A stretch of DNA of 64,000 nucleotides from Halomonas halodenitrificans DSM 735. GTDB lineage: Bacteria; Pseudomonadota; Gammaproteobacteria; Pseudomonadales; Halomonadaceae. Below are positions 38,450 to 48,500 of the stretch, one piece after another (position 1 is the stretch's first letter; the number at the start of each line of letters is the position of its first letter). A program made the position numbers and the translations under genes. The stretch is from the NCBI RefSeq assembly GCF_000620045.1, contig NZ_JHVH01000003.1, positions 186,001 through 250,000 of the forward strand. The letters are read 5' to 3'. The notes under the pieces are model-generated. The model did not search any database. It was not told where the DNA came from and saw nothing but the letters and a program-made list of their open reading frames with translations.

Positions 38450-39481
38450 ATGCCCCTCTTACGCCTGCTCGCACTGGTCACCGTCGGTTGGCTGGTCATG
38501 ATGTCCCCCGCCTGGTCGGCCCCCGGTCTGCCGGCTGCCTTTATTGCGGACCTGGAATCGCTTCAGCAGCGCCTGGCCGCCGATGACGGCCAGGCGGTGG
38601 AGCGCCGTGCCCGGGCCCAGGCCGAACGCCTGGCCGGGGGAAATGCCGCCGACCGTTGGGCCCGGGCGCTCTATCTGCAGCTGGCCGCCGGAGCGGCGTC
38701 GCAGCAGGAAAAGCCGGCGGCGGCGGCAGACTATCTCGCCCAGGCTCGCCGTATCACGGGTATCGAGGCGCAGTATCGGGACCGCTGGCAGCATGACGAG
38801 GCGCGGCTGCGCCTCGCCCAGGGCGAGCATGAGCGGGGTGTCGAGCTGCTCGGCGACTGGTTGACGCGTCACCCGGGCGACCCCGAGGATCAGTGGCGCC
38901 TGGCGCGTTCCCTGGCACATCTAAAGCGCTGGGAGGAAGCCGCCGATCGGGTGCAGCAGGCCCGGGCGTCGACGCCACAACTCGACGATGCCAGGCGTGC
39001 CCTGGCCAGTGCCGTGCTGCGGCGTGCCGGACGGGAGGCGGCGGCGTTTGCCTTGGTCGACGCGGGGCTGGACGACAACCGCGACCCTAAGCGTTGGCGG
39101 GAGGCGGCGGCCCTGGCCCAGCGGCTGGGCGATGCCGGCCGCGCCGCCGCCATCTGGGAGGCCGGCTGGCGGGCCGATATCCTGACCGGGACCCGGAGTC
39201 TCAACCGTCTGATCGAGTTGCACCTGGCCGGGGGTACCCCGGCGCGCGCCGCCGAGCATCTCGAAGCCGCCCTGGCCGCCGGCGAGCTCGACGATAATGC
39301 GAAGAATCGTCGGCGGCTGGCCCAGGCCTGGGAGCGAGCGCGGGATCGCGAGCGTGCGCTGGCCGCCTGGCGAGCCGTGGCGGAGCAAAGCCAAGCGCAG
39401 GACGACTGGCGCCGGCTCGAGCAGCTGGCGTATGCCTGGGGGCACGACGAGGCCGCCCCTTCGGGGAGCGATACGCTGTAA
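38450..39481 (+). CDS. TPR-repeat protein of TonB2 operon
   Basis: A 343-aa secreted protein with a signal peptide (LLRLLALVTVGWLVMMSPAWSA) followed by repeated helical hairpins rich in Ala, Leu and Arg, consistent with tetratricopeptide repeats (for example DPEDQWRLARSLAHLKRWEE). TPR proteins often close TonB2 operons in marine gammaproteobacteria and are presumed to stabilise the complex in the periplasm. RBS GGGAG precedes ATG 38450. The last codons (from 39456) lie in a CCCCTTCGGGGAGC element that recurs at 39611, so the C-terminal tail may be repeat-derived. Confidence 0.83.
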   Translation: MPLLRLLALVTVGWLVMMSPAWSAPGLPAAFIADLESLQQRLAADDGQAVERRARAQAERLAGGNAADRWARALYLQLAAGAASQQEKPAAAADYLAQARRITGIEAQYRDRWQHDEARLRLAQGEHERGVELLGDWLTRHPGDPEDQWRLARSLAHLKRWEEAADRVQQARASTPQLDDARRALASAVLRRAGREAAAFALVDAGLDDNRDPKRWREAAALAQRLGDAGRAAAIWEAGWRADILTGTRSLNRLIELHLAGGTPARAAEHLEAALAAGELDDNAKNRRRLAQAWERARDRERALAAWRAVAEQSQAQDDWRRLEQLAYAWGHDEAAPSGSDTL

Positions 39482-39650
39482 ATCTTACCAGTCTGTGCGT
39501 AAAGCATTAGCCCGCAGGGGGCAGACCCCGAGCAAGCCGTCCCGGCTCGCCTTGGTGCACGTTGCTCATGCGGTTCCCTCTGCCGGGGTCTGTCCCCGAG
39601 GGTGAGACAACCCCTTCGGGGAGCCCTAAGCCGTAAGCTTTACGCTGTAC
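39456..39650. repeat. Composite intergenic repeat element
   Basis: CCCCTTCGGGGAGC occurs at 39456-39469 and 39611-39624. Each is followed by a TACGCTGTA tract (39472-39480, 39641-39649), the second via TAAGCCGTAAGCTT. Between them, GGGGCAGACCCCG (39518-39530) faces CGGGGTCTGTCCCC (39584-39597) as a near-perfect inverted repeat. The gap between the TPR and dinG stop codons (39482-39654) contains only this material. Confidence 0.8.
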
Positions 39651-39654
39651 GCAC

Positions 39655-41793
<2,139 letters not shown>

Positions 41794-41803
41794 ATCGGTC
41801 CAC

Positions 41804-41950
41804 GCCGTAAGCCTTACGCTTTAAGCCGTAAGAAAAAATCTATCCCGACTGCGCCCCTTCCCGGGCGCGTCAGGTACCTGAGCCGAGCGTCGCTTTACGC
41901 TGTAAATCCATGATGCCGTTGCTCAAGGCCTACAGCTTATAGCTTACAGT
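41804..41950. repeat. TAAGC-type repeats between rhlB and dinG
   Basis: The gap between the dinG start and the rhlB stop (41794-41952) holds GCCGTAAGCCTTACGCTTTAAGCCGTAAG (41804 on), then CGCTTTACGCTGTAAATCC near 41890, then CAGCTTATAGCTTACAG near 41933-41949. On the minus strand the last tract begins right at the rhlB stop codon. No gene is seen here. Confidence 0.75.
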
Positions 41951-41952
41951 GT

Positions 41953-43227
41953 TTACAGCAGCCCTTCGGGCGGATGCTCGCAGGGCAGCTTGTCGTCGAT
42001 ATAGCGCTCGATCTCGGGCAACGAGAAGGCATCTTCTTCGCCCACGAAGCTGATGGAAACCCCCTTGGCGCCGGCGCGGCCGGTACGGCCGATGCGGTGG
42101 ACATAGTCCTCCGGGTCTTCCGGCAGGGTGTAGTTGATCACGTGGCTGACGTCTTCGATATGGATGCCACGGCCGGCGACATCGGTGGCCACCAGGACCT
42201 GGATCTCACCCGCGCGGAATTTCTCGAGGGTCTCGATACGCTGGTTCTGCGGCACGTCACCGGAGAGCATGGCCACGTTGATGCCGGCCTTGCGTAGCAG
42301 GTCGTCGAGCTTGCGCACCAGGTCGCGGCGGTTGCCGAATACCATCACCCGGTCGAAGCTTTCCTGCTGGAGCAGCTTGACCAGCAGTTGCTGCTTTTCC
42401 GCATCGCCGACCATATAGACCCGCTGGTCGATATTGGCGGCGTTATCGACGGTAACGGCGATTTCGACATGGGCCGGGTCGAGGGTCCACTGGCTGGCCA
42501 GCTGGAGGATGTCATCGGTGAAGGTGGCCGAGAACAGGAAGGTCTGGCGCTCTTCCTTCCTGGGCGTATGGCGAATGATGCGCTTGACGTCGGGAATAAA
42601 GCCCATGGACAGCATGCGATCGGCTTCGTCGAGCACCAGCACCTCGACTTCCGTCAGGTCGACGTCGCGCTTCTGATGAAAATCGATCAGCCGTCCCGGT
42701 GTGGCCACCAGGACATCGAGATTCCCTTCCAGGGCATCGCGCTGTTTCTGGTAGTCCATGCCACCGACGACGCTTGCCATCTTGAGGTCGGTGAAGCGGG
42801 CCAGCGCCTTGGCATCCTTCTCGATCTGCAGGGCCAGCTCACGGGTAGGCGCCACGATCAGGGCGCGCGGCGCGCCATTCTTCTGGCCGTTGGGGCGCTC
42901 TTCCTCGAGGAAGTAGGCCAGAATCGAGATCAGGAAGGCGGCGGTCTTGCCGGTGCCGGTCTGGGCCTTGCCGACGATGTCGCCACCCAGCAGCGTCTGG
43001 CTGAGTGCCTCGGCCTGGATCGGTGTGCAGTACTCGAAGCCCAGCGCATGGATGGCGCGCATCAGCGGCAAGGGGAGATCGAAGTCATGAAAGCGCCACT
43101 TGCCGGCCACCGGAGGGACCTGGAACTGGCGAAGATCCCAGCTCGACTGGCGACGGCGCGGCTTGCGACGGCGACGCTTGGGCTTGCGGTTCTCGGTTGG
43201 GGCCGTGGTCTGTTCCGACTCGCTCAT
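41953..43227 (-). CDS. rhlB: DEAD-box ATP-dependent RNA helicase RhlB
   Basis: RNA helicase (424 aa), in E. coli a component of the RNA degradosome. Motifs: Walker A AQTGTGKT (88-95), PTRELA, GG, TPGRL, DEAD (200-203), SAT (LFSATF), and the C-terminal [11 protein letters not shown] basic N-terminal extension ([13 protein letters not shown]) is added, common in Pseudomonas and Halomonas RhlB. The start MSESEQ is preferred; a longer frame starts at 43314. It is divergent from a small basic protein gene and xthA. Confidence 0.94.
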   Translation of the reverse strand: MSESEQTTAPTENRKPKRRRRKPRRRQSSWDLRQFQVPPVAGKWRFHDFDLPLPLMRAIHALGFEYCTPIQAEALSQTLLGGDIVGKAQTGTGKTAAFLISILAYFLEEERPNGQKNGAPRALIVAPTRELALQIEKDAKALARFTDLKMASVVGGMDYQKQRDALEGNLDVLVATPGRLIDFHQKRDVDLTEVEVLVLDEADRMLSMGFIPDVKRIIRHTPRKEERQTFLFSATFTDDILQLASQWTLDPAHVEIAVTVDNAANIDQRVYMVGDAEKQQLLVKLLQQESFDRVMVFGNRRDLVRKLDDLLRKAGINVAMLSGDVPQNQRIETLEKFRAGEIQVLVATDVAGRGIHIEDVSHVINYTLPEDPEDYVHRIGRTGRAGAKGVSISFVGEEDAFSLPEIERYIDDKLPCEHPPEGLL

Positions 43228-43359
43228 AGGCTTGCTGTCTTTCCGTGTCGATAGGGTAGTCGTGTGATGCAAACGGGTATTGTACCAGTCTATGCAACGA
43301 AGGGCGCGTCTCACCGCGCCGGGCTGGTAGAATGCGCGTCACAGTAGAGGAGTGACCCC

Positions 43360-43626
43360 ATGACCCGTCGTAAGAAGACCCGTTCACTGGCCGACAAGGT
43401 GCAGATTCGTACCGGTCGGCGCAAGGACTACAAGAAGTGGCGCCACGAGAACCCCGACCAAGTGGTCTCGTCGACCCGCTATACTCAGAAGAAGCGTCAG
43501 CAGCGCAAGCTTCAGGCCGCCCGCAAGCAGGCCCGACAGGAGGCCGGCCAGGATATTGCCATTCACCCCGAGCGCCAGGAAGGCGAGGGCGGTGAGGGGC
43601 CGGAGCAGGGAGGCACGCGGGACTGA
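43360..43626 (+). CDS. Small, highly basic hypothetical protein
   Basis: An 88-aa protein, strongly basic in residues 1-62 ([16 protein letters not shown] and [14 protein letters not shown]), with an acidic Glu/Gly-rich tail. No known domain is recognised, and no signal peptide or membrane helix is seen. RBS GAGGAG stands just upstream of ATG 43360. Its stop overlaps the xthA start (TGATG), so the two are co-translated. Charge suggests RNA, DNA or ribosome contact, possibly related to the divergent rhlB or to XthA, but this is speculation. Confidence 0.75.
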   Translation: MTRRKKTRSLADKVQIRTGRRKDYKKWRHENPDQVVSSTRYTQKKRQQRKLQAARKQARQEAGQDIAIHPERQEGEGGEGPEQGGTRD

Positions 43627-44450
43627 TGCGCCTGGTTTCGTTCAATATCAACGGCATTCGCGCGCGGCTTCCTCAGCTGGAGGCATTGATCGATGCCCAT
43701 CGTCCGGCGCTGATCGGCCTGCAGGAAACCAAGGTGCAGGACGCGGAGTTTCCCCGTGAGGCGGTGGAGGCACTTGGCTACCGGGTCGTCTACCATGGCC
43801 AGAAGGGGCACTATGGCGTCGCGCTGATGCTGGATATCGCCCAGTGCGGCGAGCCCGAGGCCGTGCACTACGGCTTCCCCGATGATGCCGAAGACGCCCA
43901 GCGGCGCATGATCGGCGTGACCCTGCGCCCTGCCGGCGGTGAATCGCTGACCGTATGGAACGGCTATTTTCCCCAGGGCGAGAACGTCGAGCATCCGCTG
44001 AAGTTTCCCCACAAGCGCCGCTTCTATGCCCAGCTGGCCGCGCTGCTCGAGCAGCATCGTCCCGATGAGCGCCTGGTGGTAATGGGTGACTTCAACATTT
44101 CCCCCGAAGACATCGATATCGGCATCGGGGAGGCCAACCGCAAGCGCTGGCTACGCGAAGGCAAGACCAGCTTCCAGCCCGTGGAGCGCGAGTGGCTCAC
44201 GGGCATCAAGGCCTGGGGACTGACGGACAGCTATCGGGTGCGCTATCCGCAGGTCGACGACCGCTTCAGCTGGTTCGACTACCGCTCCAGAGGCTTCGAC
44301 CGGGAGCCCAAGCGCGGCCTGCGCATCGACCATATTCTGGTGACCGCGCCGCTGGCCGAAAGGGTCGAGGATGCCGGCATCGATTATGAGCTGCGTGGCA
44401 TGCAGCGGCCCTCAGACCATGCACCGGTATGGACCGAGCTGGCGTTATAG
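43626..44450 (+). CDS. xthA: Exodeoxyribonuclease III
   Basis: AP endonuclease and 3'-5' exonuclease (274 aa) of base-excision repair. Active-site features: N7 in [10 protein letters not shown], metal ligand E34 in [19 protein letters not shown], and the catalytic His in [12 protein letters not shown]. Its start overlaps the preceding basic protein gene by one base. A hairpin-like palindrome (GCCCCACG 44475-44482 with CGTGGGGC 44497-44504) lies between it and the convergent DAHP synthase gene. Confidence 0.95.
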   Translation: MRLVSFNINGIRARLPQLEALIDAHRPALIGLQETKVQDAEFPREAVEALGYRVVYHGQKGHYGVALMLDIAQCGEPEAVHYGFPDDAEDAQRRMIGVTLRPAGGESLTVWNGYFPQGENVEHPLKFPHKRRFYAQLAALLEQHRPDERLVVMGDFNISPEDIDIGIGEANRKRWLREGKTSFQPVEREWLTGIKAWGLTDSYRVRYPQVDDRFSWFDYRSRGFDREPKRGLRIDHILVTAPLAERVEDAGIDYELRGMQRPSDHAPVWTELAL

Positions 44451-44474
44451 GCCCGGTGTCGGCGACGCAAGCAT

Positions 44475-44504
44475 GCCCCACGACCGCTCGGCGGGGCGTG
44501 GGGC
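44475..44504. terminator. Bidirectional hairpin between xthA and DAHP synthase
   Basis: GCCCCACG (44475-44482) pairs with CGTGGGGC (44497-44504) around a 14-base loop, between convergent stop codons. There is no T-run, so it is a weak candidate. Confidence 0.4.
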
Positions 44505-44539
44505 GATGGTGTGTCGAACCAGGGTGACGACGGGGTCGG

Positions 44540-45616
44540 TCAGGCGTTGACCCGCTCGGCCAGTACCGGCGCCAGCTTCTCGTTCATCTCCTTGAACGCC
44601 TGTTCGGTGGTGCTCCAGTCGATGCAGGCATCGGTGATGGAGACGCCGTACTCGAGCTGGTCGAGGTCCTCGGTCAGCTTCTGGTTCCCCCAGCCGATGT
44701 TGGATTCGACCATCAGGCCGATGATCGAGCGGTTGCCATCGAGCAGCTGGTTGGTCACGTTCTCGAGTACCAGCGGCTGCAGCCCCGCATCCTTGTTGGA
44801 GTTGGCGTGGGAGCAGTCGATCATGATGTTGGGCTTGATGCCGGCCGCCTTCAGCTCCTGCTCGGCCAGCGCCACGCTGACGCTGTCGTAGTTGGGCTTG
44901 CCGTTACCCCCACGCAGCACCACATGGCCGTAGACGTTGCCGCGGGTGCGAATGATGGCCACCCGTCCCTTGTAGTCGATGCCCAGGAAATTGTGCGGGT
45001 GGGCCACCGACTGCAGGGCGTTGACCGCGACATCCAGGCTGCCGTCGGTGCCGTTCTTGAAGCCCACCGGGCAGGAGAGACCCGACGACATCTCGCGGTG
45101 GGTCTGGGACTCGGTGGTACGTGCCCCGATGGCCGACCAGCTGATGCAGTCCTGGATATACTGGGGAGAGATCGGATCGAGGGCCTCGGTGGCCAGCGGC
45201 AGGCCCATCTCGGCAAGTTCCGTCAGCAGCTTGCGGCCGGTATGCAGGCCTTCCTCGATCTCGAAGGAGCCGTTCAGGTGGGGGTCGTTGATCAGTCCCT
45301 TCCAGCCCACCGTGGTGCGGGGCTTCTCGAAGTAGACGCGCATGACGATATACAGGCTATCCTTTACCTCATCGGCCAGGCGGCGCAGGCGACGTGCATA
45401 GTCCAGGGCAGCGCCCACATCGTGGATGGAGCAGGGGCCAACCACGACCAGCAGGCGTGGGTCCTCGCCATCGAGGATGCGCTGGATGGTGTGGCGACCC
45501 TCGATGACGGTCTTCTCGGCGGCATCGGTGAGCGGAACCTGCTGCTTGAGGGCTTCCGGGGTGACAAGCACATCCTGGGAAAGGACGTTGAGATTGCTGA
45601 CCTGTTGATCTGTCAT
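44540..45616 (-). CDS. 3-deoxy-7-phosphoheptulonate synthase (DAHP synthase, class I)
   Basis: First enzyme of the shikimate pathway (358 aa), condensing phosphoenolpyruvate and erythrose 4-phosphate. AroF/G/H-family motifs are GPCSIHDVGAALDYA, RVYFEKPRTTVGWKG, the LPLATEALDPISPQY segment, and DCSHANSNKD near residue 262. Which feedback type (Tyr, Phe or Trp) it is cannot be decided from sequence here. It is monocistronic and divergent from the algU operon. Confidence 0.94.
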   Translation of the reverse strand: MTDQQVSNLNVLSQDVLVTPEALKQQVPLTDAAEKTVIEGRHTIQRILDGEDPRLLVVVGPCSIHDVGAALDYARRLRRLADEVKDSLYIVMRVYFEKPRTTVGWKGLINDPHLNGSFEIEEGLHTGRKLLTELAEMGLPLATEALDPISPQYIQDCISWSAIGARTTESQTHREMSSGLSCPVGFKNGTDGSLDVAVNALQSVAHPHNFLGIDYKGRVAIIRTRGNVYGHVVLRGGNGKPNYDSVSVALAEQELKAAGIKPNIMIDCSHANSNKDAGLQPLVLENVTNQLLDGNRSIIGLMVESNIGWGNQKLTEDLDQLEYGVSITDACIDWSTTEQAFKEMNEKLAPVLAERVNA

Positions 45617-45937
45617 GCGGTTTCCTGTGAGTGGTGTCTGCGCGGATGGCCTGGTGGCGTAAATTTATGGCTCTACTATACACCGGCCTGGGTAGCACGA
45701 ATCAATCCTGTGAACTTGCAAGGACCAGTAGTGTCCTAGCGCTCGCGTCTGGCGACGCGTCATGGCTTGATGGATGAACGGGAAAAGGGAACACTTGTGC
45801 GACTATCCAAGATGGTCTATGAATCTCACTCTCCCAGGCTCCAGGTAGACGCTATGCAAGCACGTCCTATTGTTGAAGTTTCCAGGCCCCTCGGGCCCGG
45901 TCGCCTTTCCCGTCCCCCGATGGCGGGGAGAGGCTAG
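45617..45937. other. Divergent promoter region upstream of algU
   Basis: A 321-bp region with no gene, between the DAHP synthase and algU starts. It carries a candidate sigma-E promoter at 45712-45738. The 200 bases before algU therefore form a fairly long leader with no other pattern seen. Confidence 0.6.
45712..45738 (+). promoter_or_regulatory. Candidate AlgU (sigma-E) autoregulatory promoter
   Basis: A -35 element GAACTT (45712-45717), a 16-base spacer, then TCCTA (45734-45738). This fits the sigma-E/AlgU pattern GAACTT-N16-TCTGA at the -35 and partly at the -10. Autoregulation of rpoE/algU is known in E. coli and Pseudomonas. Confidence 0.55.
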
Positions 45938-46540
45938 ATGGAGGCCAGGGAAACCGACCAGCAGCTCGTCGAGCGCGCCCAGAAGGGAGATACCCGGGCC
46001 TTCGATCTGCTGGTGAAAAAGTATCAGCACAAGATCATCGGCCTGATCGGTCGCTATGTGCACGACCATGCCGAGGTGCAGGATGTCGCCCAGGAGGCCT
46101 TTATCAAGGCTTACCGGGCCCTGGGCAAGTTTCGTGCGGAAAGCGCCTTCTATACCTGGATGTACCGAATCGCCATCAATACGGCCAAGAATCATCTGGT
46201 GTCCAGGGGGCGGCGCCCGCCGGGCAATGACCTGGATATCGTCGATGCCGAGGTCCTCGATCAGAGCGGGCGGTTGTCCGATACCGAGACGCCCGAGGCC
46301 GCCATGGCACGGGACCAGCTCAGGGAGGCTATCTTCGATGCGATCGAGGCCCTGCCCGACGACTTGCGCACCGCGATTACCCTGCGCGAGATGGATGGCC
46401 TCTCCTATGAGGATATCGCCCATATCATGGAGTGTCCGGTGGGCACGGTGCGCTCACGGATCTTTCGGGCTCGAGAGGCGGTTGACCAGCATATTCAACC
46501 ACTGGTCACGACGTCACGAAACCATGAGGCAGTCGATTAA
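45938..46540 (+). CDS. rpoE: RNA polymerase sigma factor AlgU/RpoE
   Basis: Extracytoplasmic-function sigma factor (200 aa) for envelope stress. Region 2 is DLLVKKYQHKIIGLIGRYV with VQDVAQEAFIKAYRAL and FYTWMYRIAINTAKN. Region 4 is LREMDGLSYEDIAHIM with GTVRSRIFRAREA. It heads the set algU, mucA, mucB, mucD, which control its release from the membrane. A short hairpin followed by seven T lies just after its stop codon, which may limit read-through to mucA. Confidence 0.95.
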   Translation: MEARETDQQLVERAQKGDTRAFDLLVKKYQHKIIGLIGRYVHDHAEVQDVAQEAFIKAYRALGKFRAESAFYTWMYRIAINTAKNHLVSRGRRPPGNDLDIVDAEVLDQSGRLSDTETPEAAMARDQLREAIFDAIEALPDDLRTAITLREMDGLSYEDIAHIMECPVGTVRSRIFRAREAVDQHIQPLVTTSRNHEAVD

Positions 46541-46541
46541 G

Positions 46542-46571
46542 ATGACGACGTCGGCGAATTGTCATTTTTTT
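46542..46571 (+). terminator. Possible attenuator between algU and mucA
   Basis: ATGACGA (46542-46548) can pair with TTGTCAT (46559-46565, one G-U pair) around a ten-base loop, followed directly by a run of T to 46571. The stem is short, so only partial termination is likely. Confidence 0.45.
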
Positions 46572-46733
46572 GTCGATTCGCTGAACTGTTCGATTTCCTG
46601 AGCGTCATATGCAGTGACCGATCCGCCGAGAGTGGTTCAAGGTGTCGGCATTCCTGGAGCGGCTTCCGCCCATGTCGATATCGGGTGATAACAGATTGCA
46701 AGGTCGTGGCCTTGCCAGGCTGAGGTGTTGAGA

Positions 46734-47450
46734 ATGAGTCAGAACGCACGGGAATCGCTTTCTGCCCTGATGGATAACGAGGGTGATGAGCTGGAACTTC
46801 GCCGCGTGCTGAAGTCGCTGGAAGACGAGCCTGATGCCGCCCAGGCGTGGCGGCGCTATCACTTGATGCGCAGCATGCTGCGACGCGAGACAGAGGCGGA
46901 TGTCAGTGTCGACCTCTCGGCGGGTGTCCTGGCGCAACTCCAACAGGAGCCGGCCCCGGCTCACGATGACAAGGTCCCGGCCGCGGCCCCTCGCCAAACG
47001 CTTCCCCTGGTGCGAAGTGCGGGTATCGCCGCCGCCGTGTCGTTGTTGGTGATCACAGGCGTGCAGTTCTATAACGGTGGGGGTATTTCCGGTGATGGAG
47101 CCAACTCACCCGAGCTGGTTGCCGGTGCCGAGGAAGGTGAGGGGCGGCCCGCCCCGGCGAGCCTGGCTGGCGCCGATGCCCAGTCCCCAGCATCACCTTC
47201 CTCTCGCCTGCCGCTCTTTCAGCTGCCTCAGGATGGCGGCAGCGGCTTGATGACAGTTGGGACCGACATGCAGAGCACGCCGATGTTCATGGCGCCCACT
47301 CAGCGACAGTCCCTGATGGCCGATGAAGAGCAGGCACGGCTGCTGCAGTCCTACCTGGATCGTCACGCCGAAGGCGCCGCCTACCGTAGTGGTGATGCCT
47401 GGATGCCGTTGCTGCGTGCCAGCGGTGGCGACAGTCTCGATCAGCGCTGA
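46734..47450 (+). CDS. mucA: Anti-sigma factor MucA/RseA
   Basis: Single-pass inner-membrane anti-sigma factor (238 aa) that holds AlgU. The N-terminal RseA domain is visible (RESLSALMDNEGDELEL and AWRRYHLMRSMLR), a transmembrane helix follows at about 93-113 (VRSAGIAAAVSLLVITGV), and the periplasmic tail is probably bound by MucB. It is separated from algU by 193 bases, an unusually wide gap for this operon. It looks intact, without the truncations known in mucoid Pseudomonas strains. Confidence 0.9.
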   Translation: MSQNARESLSALMDNEGDELELRRVLKSLEDEPDAAQAWRRYHLMRSMLRRETEADVSVDLSAGVLAQLQQEPAPAHDDKVPAAAPRQTLPLVRSAGIAAAVSLLVITGVQFYNGGGISGDGANSPELVAGAEEGEGRPAPASLAGADAQSPASPSSRLPLFQLPQDGGSGLMTVGTDMQSTPMFMAPTQRQSLMADEEQARLLQSYLDRHAEGAAYRSGDAWMPLLRASGGDSLDQR

Positions 47451-47463
47451 ATGAGGGAAGGCA

Positions 47464-48432
47464 ATGCACGTCTTTCGCTGCTATGCCGCTTGCCTTCCAG
47501 CATTCTTGCTGGCGGTCGTCACCCCGGCCATGGCCATGGATCTTCCCCCGGATGCGGATCATTTCGACTGTCGCCTCCTCGAAGAACAGCCGGCCCCGCA
47601 GACGGCCCTCGAGTGGTATGAACGCAGCCTATGGGCCGGACACTGTTATCGCTATGATGCTCATGCGGTGCGGATCGGCTTCGATGGTGTACGTACTCTC
47701 GTGCTGAGCCACGAGGTCAACAGTGGTGTTGAGCGAGGTCAGGCGCGCTTCCTCGATGGTCTTCCCATGGCCTTCGAGCGGCGGAGCCGTATCGGCCGCC
47801 TGGGGTGGTCGGATGACGGCGCAGCGCCACCGACGCCCGTCGGCATTGCCGCCGATATCTCGTCACACTACCGCTTGAGCCTGGGTGGCGAGGAACGCAT
47901 CGCCAATCGACGTGCCCGGCGTCTGGATATTTCGCCACTCGACAGCTTTCGCTATGGCAAGCGACTGTGGCTGGACGCCGACACCGGGCTGACCCTGAAA
48001 CAGAGCCTGCTCGATGAAACCGGCCGCGCCGTGCAGACCTTCCAGTTGACGGTGCTCGAGAAGCCGCAGTTGCATCGGGGTGATATCGGCATCGATGCCC
48101 CTCGCGATGCCCCCGAAGCCTCTTGGCACCCCGGCTGGCTGCCCGATGGCTTCCGTCCTCAGCCGATAGAAACCCGCAGCAATCGCCACGGCAGCGATGT
48201 GATGCATCGTCTCTACAGTGATGGCCTTTCCACTCTCAGCGTCTTTGTCTCGCCCCTTCAGGGGGTTGCGCCGCTAGCGCCCGGCCTGCACCGGCTCGGC
48301 GTTTCCCATGCCGCGGTGCGCCACCGTGAGCTGGATGGTACGCCGCGTCAGGTGGTGGTCATGGGCGAGATGCCGCCGAGGGTGTTATTGCAGGTGGCCG
48401 ATCGGCTGAGCTGGGAAGCCCGCGACCCCTGA
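47464..48432 (+). CDS. mucB: Periplasmic sigma-E regulator MucB/RseB
   Basis: A 322-aa periplasmic protein with a signal peptide (CLPAFLLAVVTPAMA). In homologues it binds the periplasmic part of the anti-sigma factor and shields it from cleavage, responding to lipid or LPS signals. The two-domain layout is visible: an N-terminal lipoprotein-like domain (SLWAGHCYRYDAHAVRIG to LKQSLLDETGR) and a C-terminal domain (HPGWLPDGFRPQP onward). RBS AGGGAAGG precedes ATG 47464, 13 bases after mucA. Confidence 0.9.
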   Translation: MHVFRCYAACLPAFLLAVVTPAMAMDLPPDADHFDCRLLEEQPAPQTALEWYERSLWAGHCYRYDAHAVRIGFDGVRTLVLSHEVNSGVERGQARFLDGLPMAFERRSRIGRLGWSDDGAAPPTPVGIAADISSHYRLSLGGEERIANRRARRLDISPLDSFRYGKRLWLDADTGLTLKQSLLDETGRAVQTFQLTVLEKPQLHRGDIGIDAPRDAPEASWHPGWLPDGFRPQPIETRSNRHGSDVMHRLYSDGLSTLSVFVSPLQGVAPLAPGLHRLGVSHAAVRHRELDGTPRQVVVMGEMPPRVLLQVADRLSWEARDP

Positions 48433-48500
48433 GCCGGTGGTGGTTTGATGTCGGTATTCCCTTATTCGCATTGTCCATTCCAACCCATGCAGGAGCCAAC

